Assembly: GCA_003447545.1 (NCBI GenBank) | Contig: DLYX01000295.1 | Span: 1-6,867 of the forward strand | From: Deltaproteobacteria bacterium | Lineage (GTDB): Bacteria; Desulfobacterota; Binatia; UBA12015 | Direction of reading: 5' to 3' | Length of the DNA stretch: 6,867 nucleotides | Shown: positions 6,797 to 6,867 of the stretch, piece by piece | How the letters are laid out: every line of letters starts with the position of its first letter | Position numbering within the stretch: the first letter of the stretch is position 1 | Program-made: the position numbers and the translations under genes | Notes under the pieces: model-generated | What the model was told of the DNA's origin: nothing | Seen by the model: the letters and a program-made list of their open reading frames with translations, nothing else | The model's database searches: none

Positions 6797-6867
6797 ACAC
6801 GAGTTCTGATCCACGAGTTCTGATCCACGAGCTCTGCTCCACGAGTTCTGATCCACGAGTTCTGACG
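6785..6867. repeat. 14-bp tandem repeat array overlapping the receptor's stop codon
   Basis: Six consecutive units of consensus CACGAGTTCTGATC. Unit 1 (6785-6797, 13 nt, ending GAA) is the coding sequence for His-Glu-Phe-stop of the receptor plus one base. Units 2 (6798-6811), 3 (6812-6825) and 5 (6840-6853) are identical. Unit 4 (6826-6839) has two changes, giving CACGAGCTCTGCTC. Unit 6 (6854-6867) ends in CG and meets the window edge, so the array may continue. Every unit except unit 4 retains the TTCTGA core. It looks like slippage or duplication of the gene's 3' end. No terminator was recognised here. Confidence 0.95.

Noticed and set aside
3845..6856. A 1003-codon open frame on the reverse strand covering almost the whole receptor gene
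   Set aside because: It is antisense to a receptor with signal peptide, plug motifs and a correct C-terminus. Its product resembles no family I recognise, and long antisense frames are common opposite GC-rich genes.
6785..6867. Repeat array read as a CRISPR array or plasmid-type iterons
   Set aside because: Units abut with no spacers, and no replication or Cas gene is in view. The units derive from the receptor's last codons.

Overview
The window looks like a chromosomal catabolic region of a GC-rich Gram-negative bacterium. GC content is roughly 60% by eye and was not counted. An outer membrane is implied by the complete TonB-dependent receptor. An F420/NADP-oxidoreductase-like gene, a mycobacterial-type saccharopine-dehydrogenase-like reductase and a paired acyl-CoA dehydrogenase together suggest one of the F420-encoding, lipid-degrading Gram-negative lineages, such as Binatota or some Myxococcota. 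That placement is inference, not an identification.

Layout: positions 1-756 hold the C-terminal two thirds of an acyl-CoA dehydrogenase. It is followed 2 nt later by a second, smaller acyl-CoA dehydrogenase (759-1841). After a 48-nt gap containing a perfect 18-bp palindrome comes an NADPH:F420 reductase-type gene (1890-2525). These three point rightwards and look like one transcription unit. A reverse-strand gene for a saccharopine-dehydrogenase-like/trans-acting enoyl reductase-type protein (3777-2527) converges on them, with one base between the two stop codons. A 169-bp divergent promoter region (3778-3946) separates it from a 949-residue TonB-dependent receptor (3947-6796). The window ends in an array of 14-bp tandem repeats that starts inside the last codons of the receptor gene.

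How the genes may work together: the two dehydrogenases probably form a heteromeric enzyme that makes an alpha,beta-unsaturated acyl-CoA, as known for steroid side-chain-degrading FadE pairs. The F420 reductase homologue could link NADPH and F420 pools. The saccharopine-dehydrogenase-like protein could act on a lipid or polyketide-like substrate. The receptor could import a large or hydrophobic compound or an iron chelate. No substrate can be read from the sequence, and a shared pathway is suggested only by proximity.

No tRNA, rRNA, CRISPR array, insertion sequence or integrase was seen. The most unusual structure is the repeat array at the receptor's 3' end, which repeats the codons for the C-terminal His-Glu-Phe-stop.
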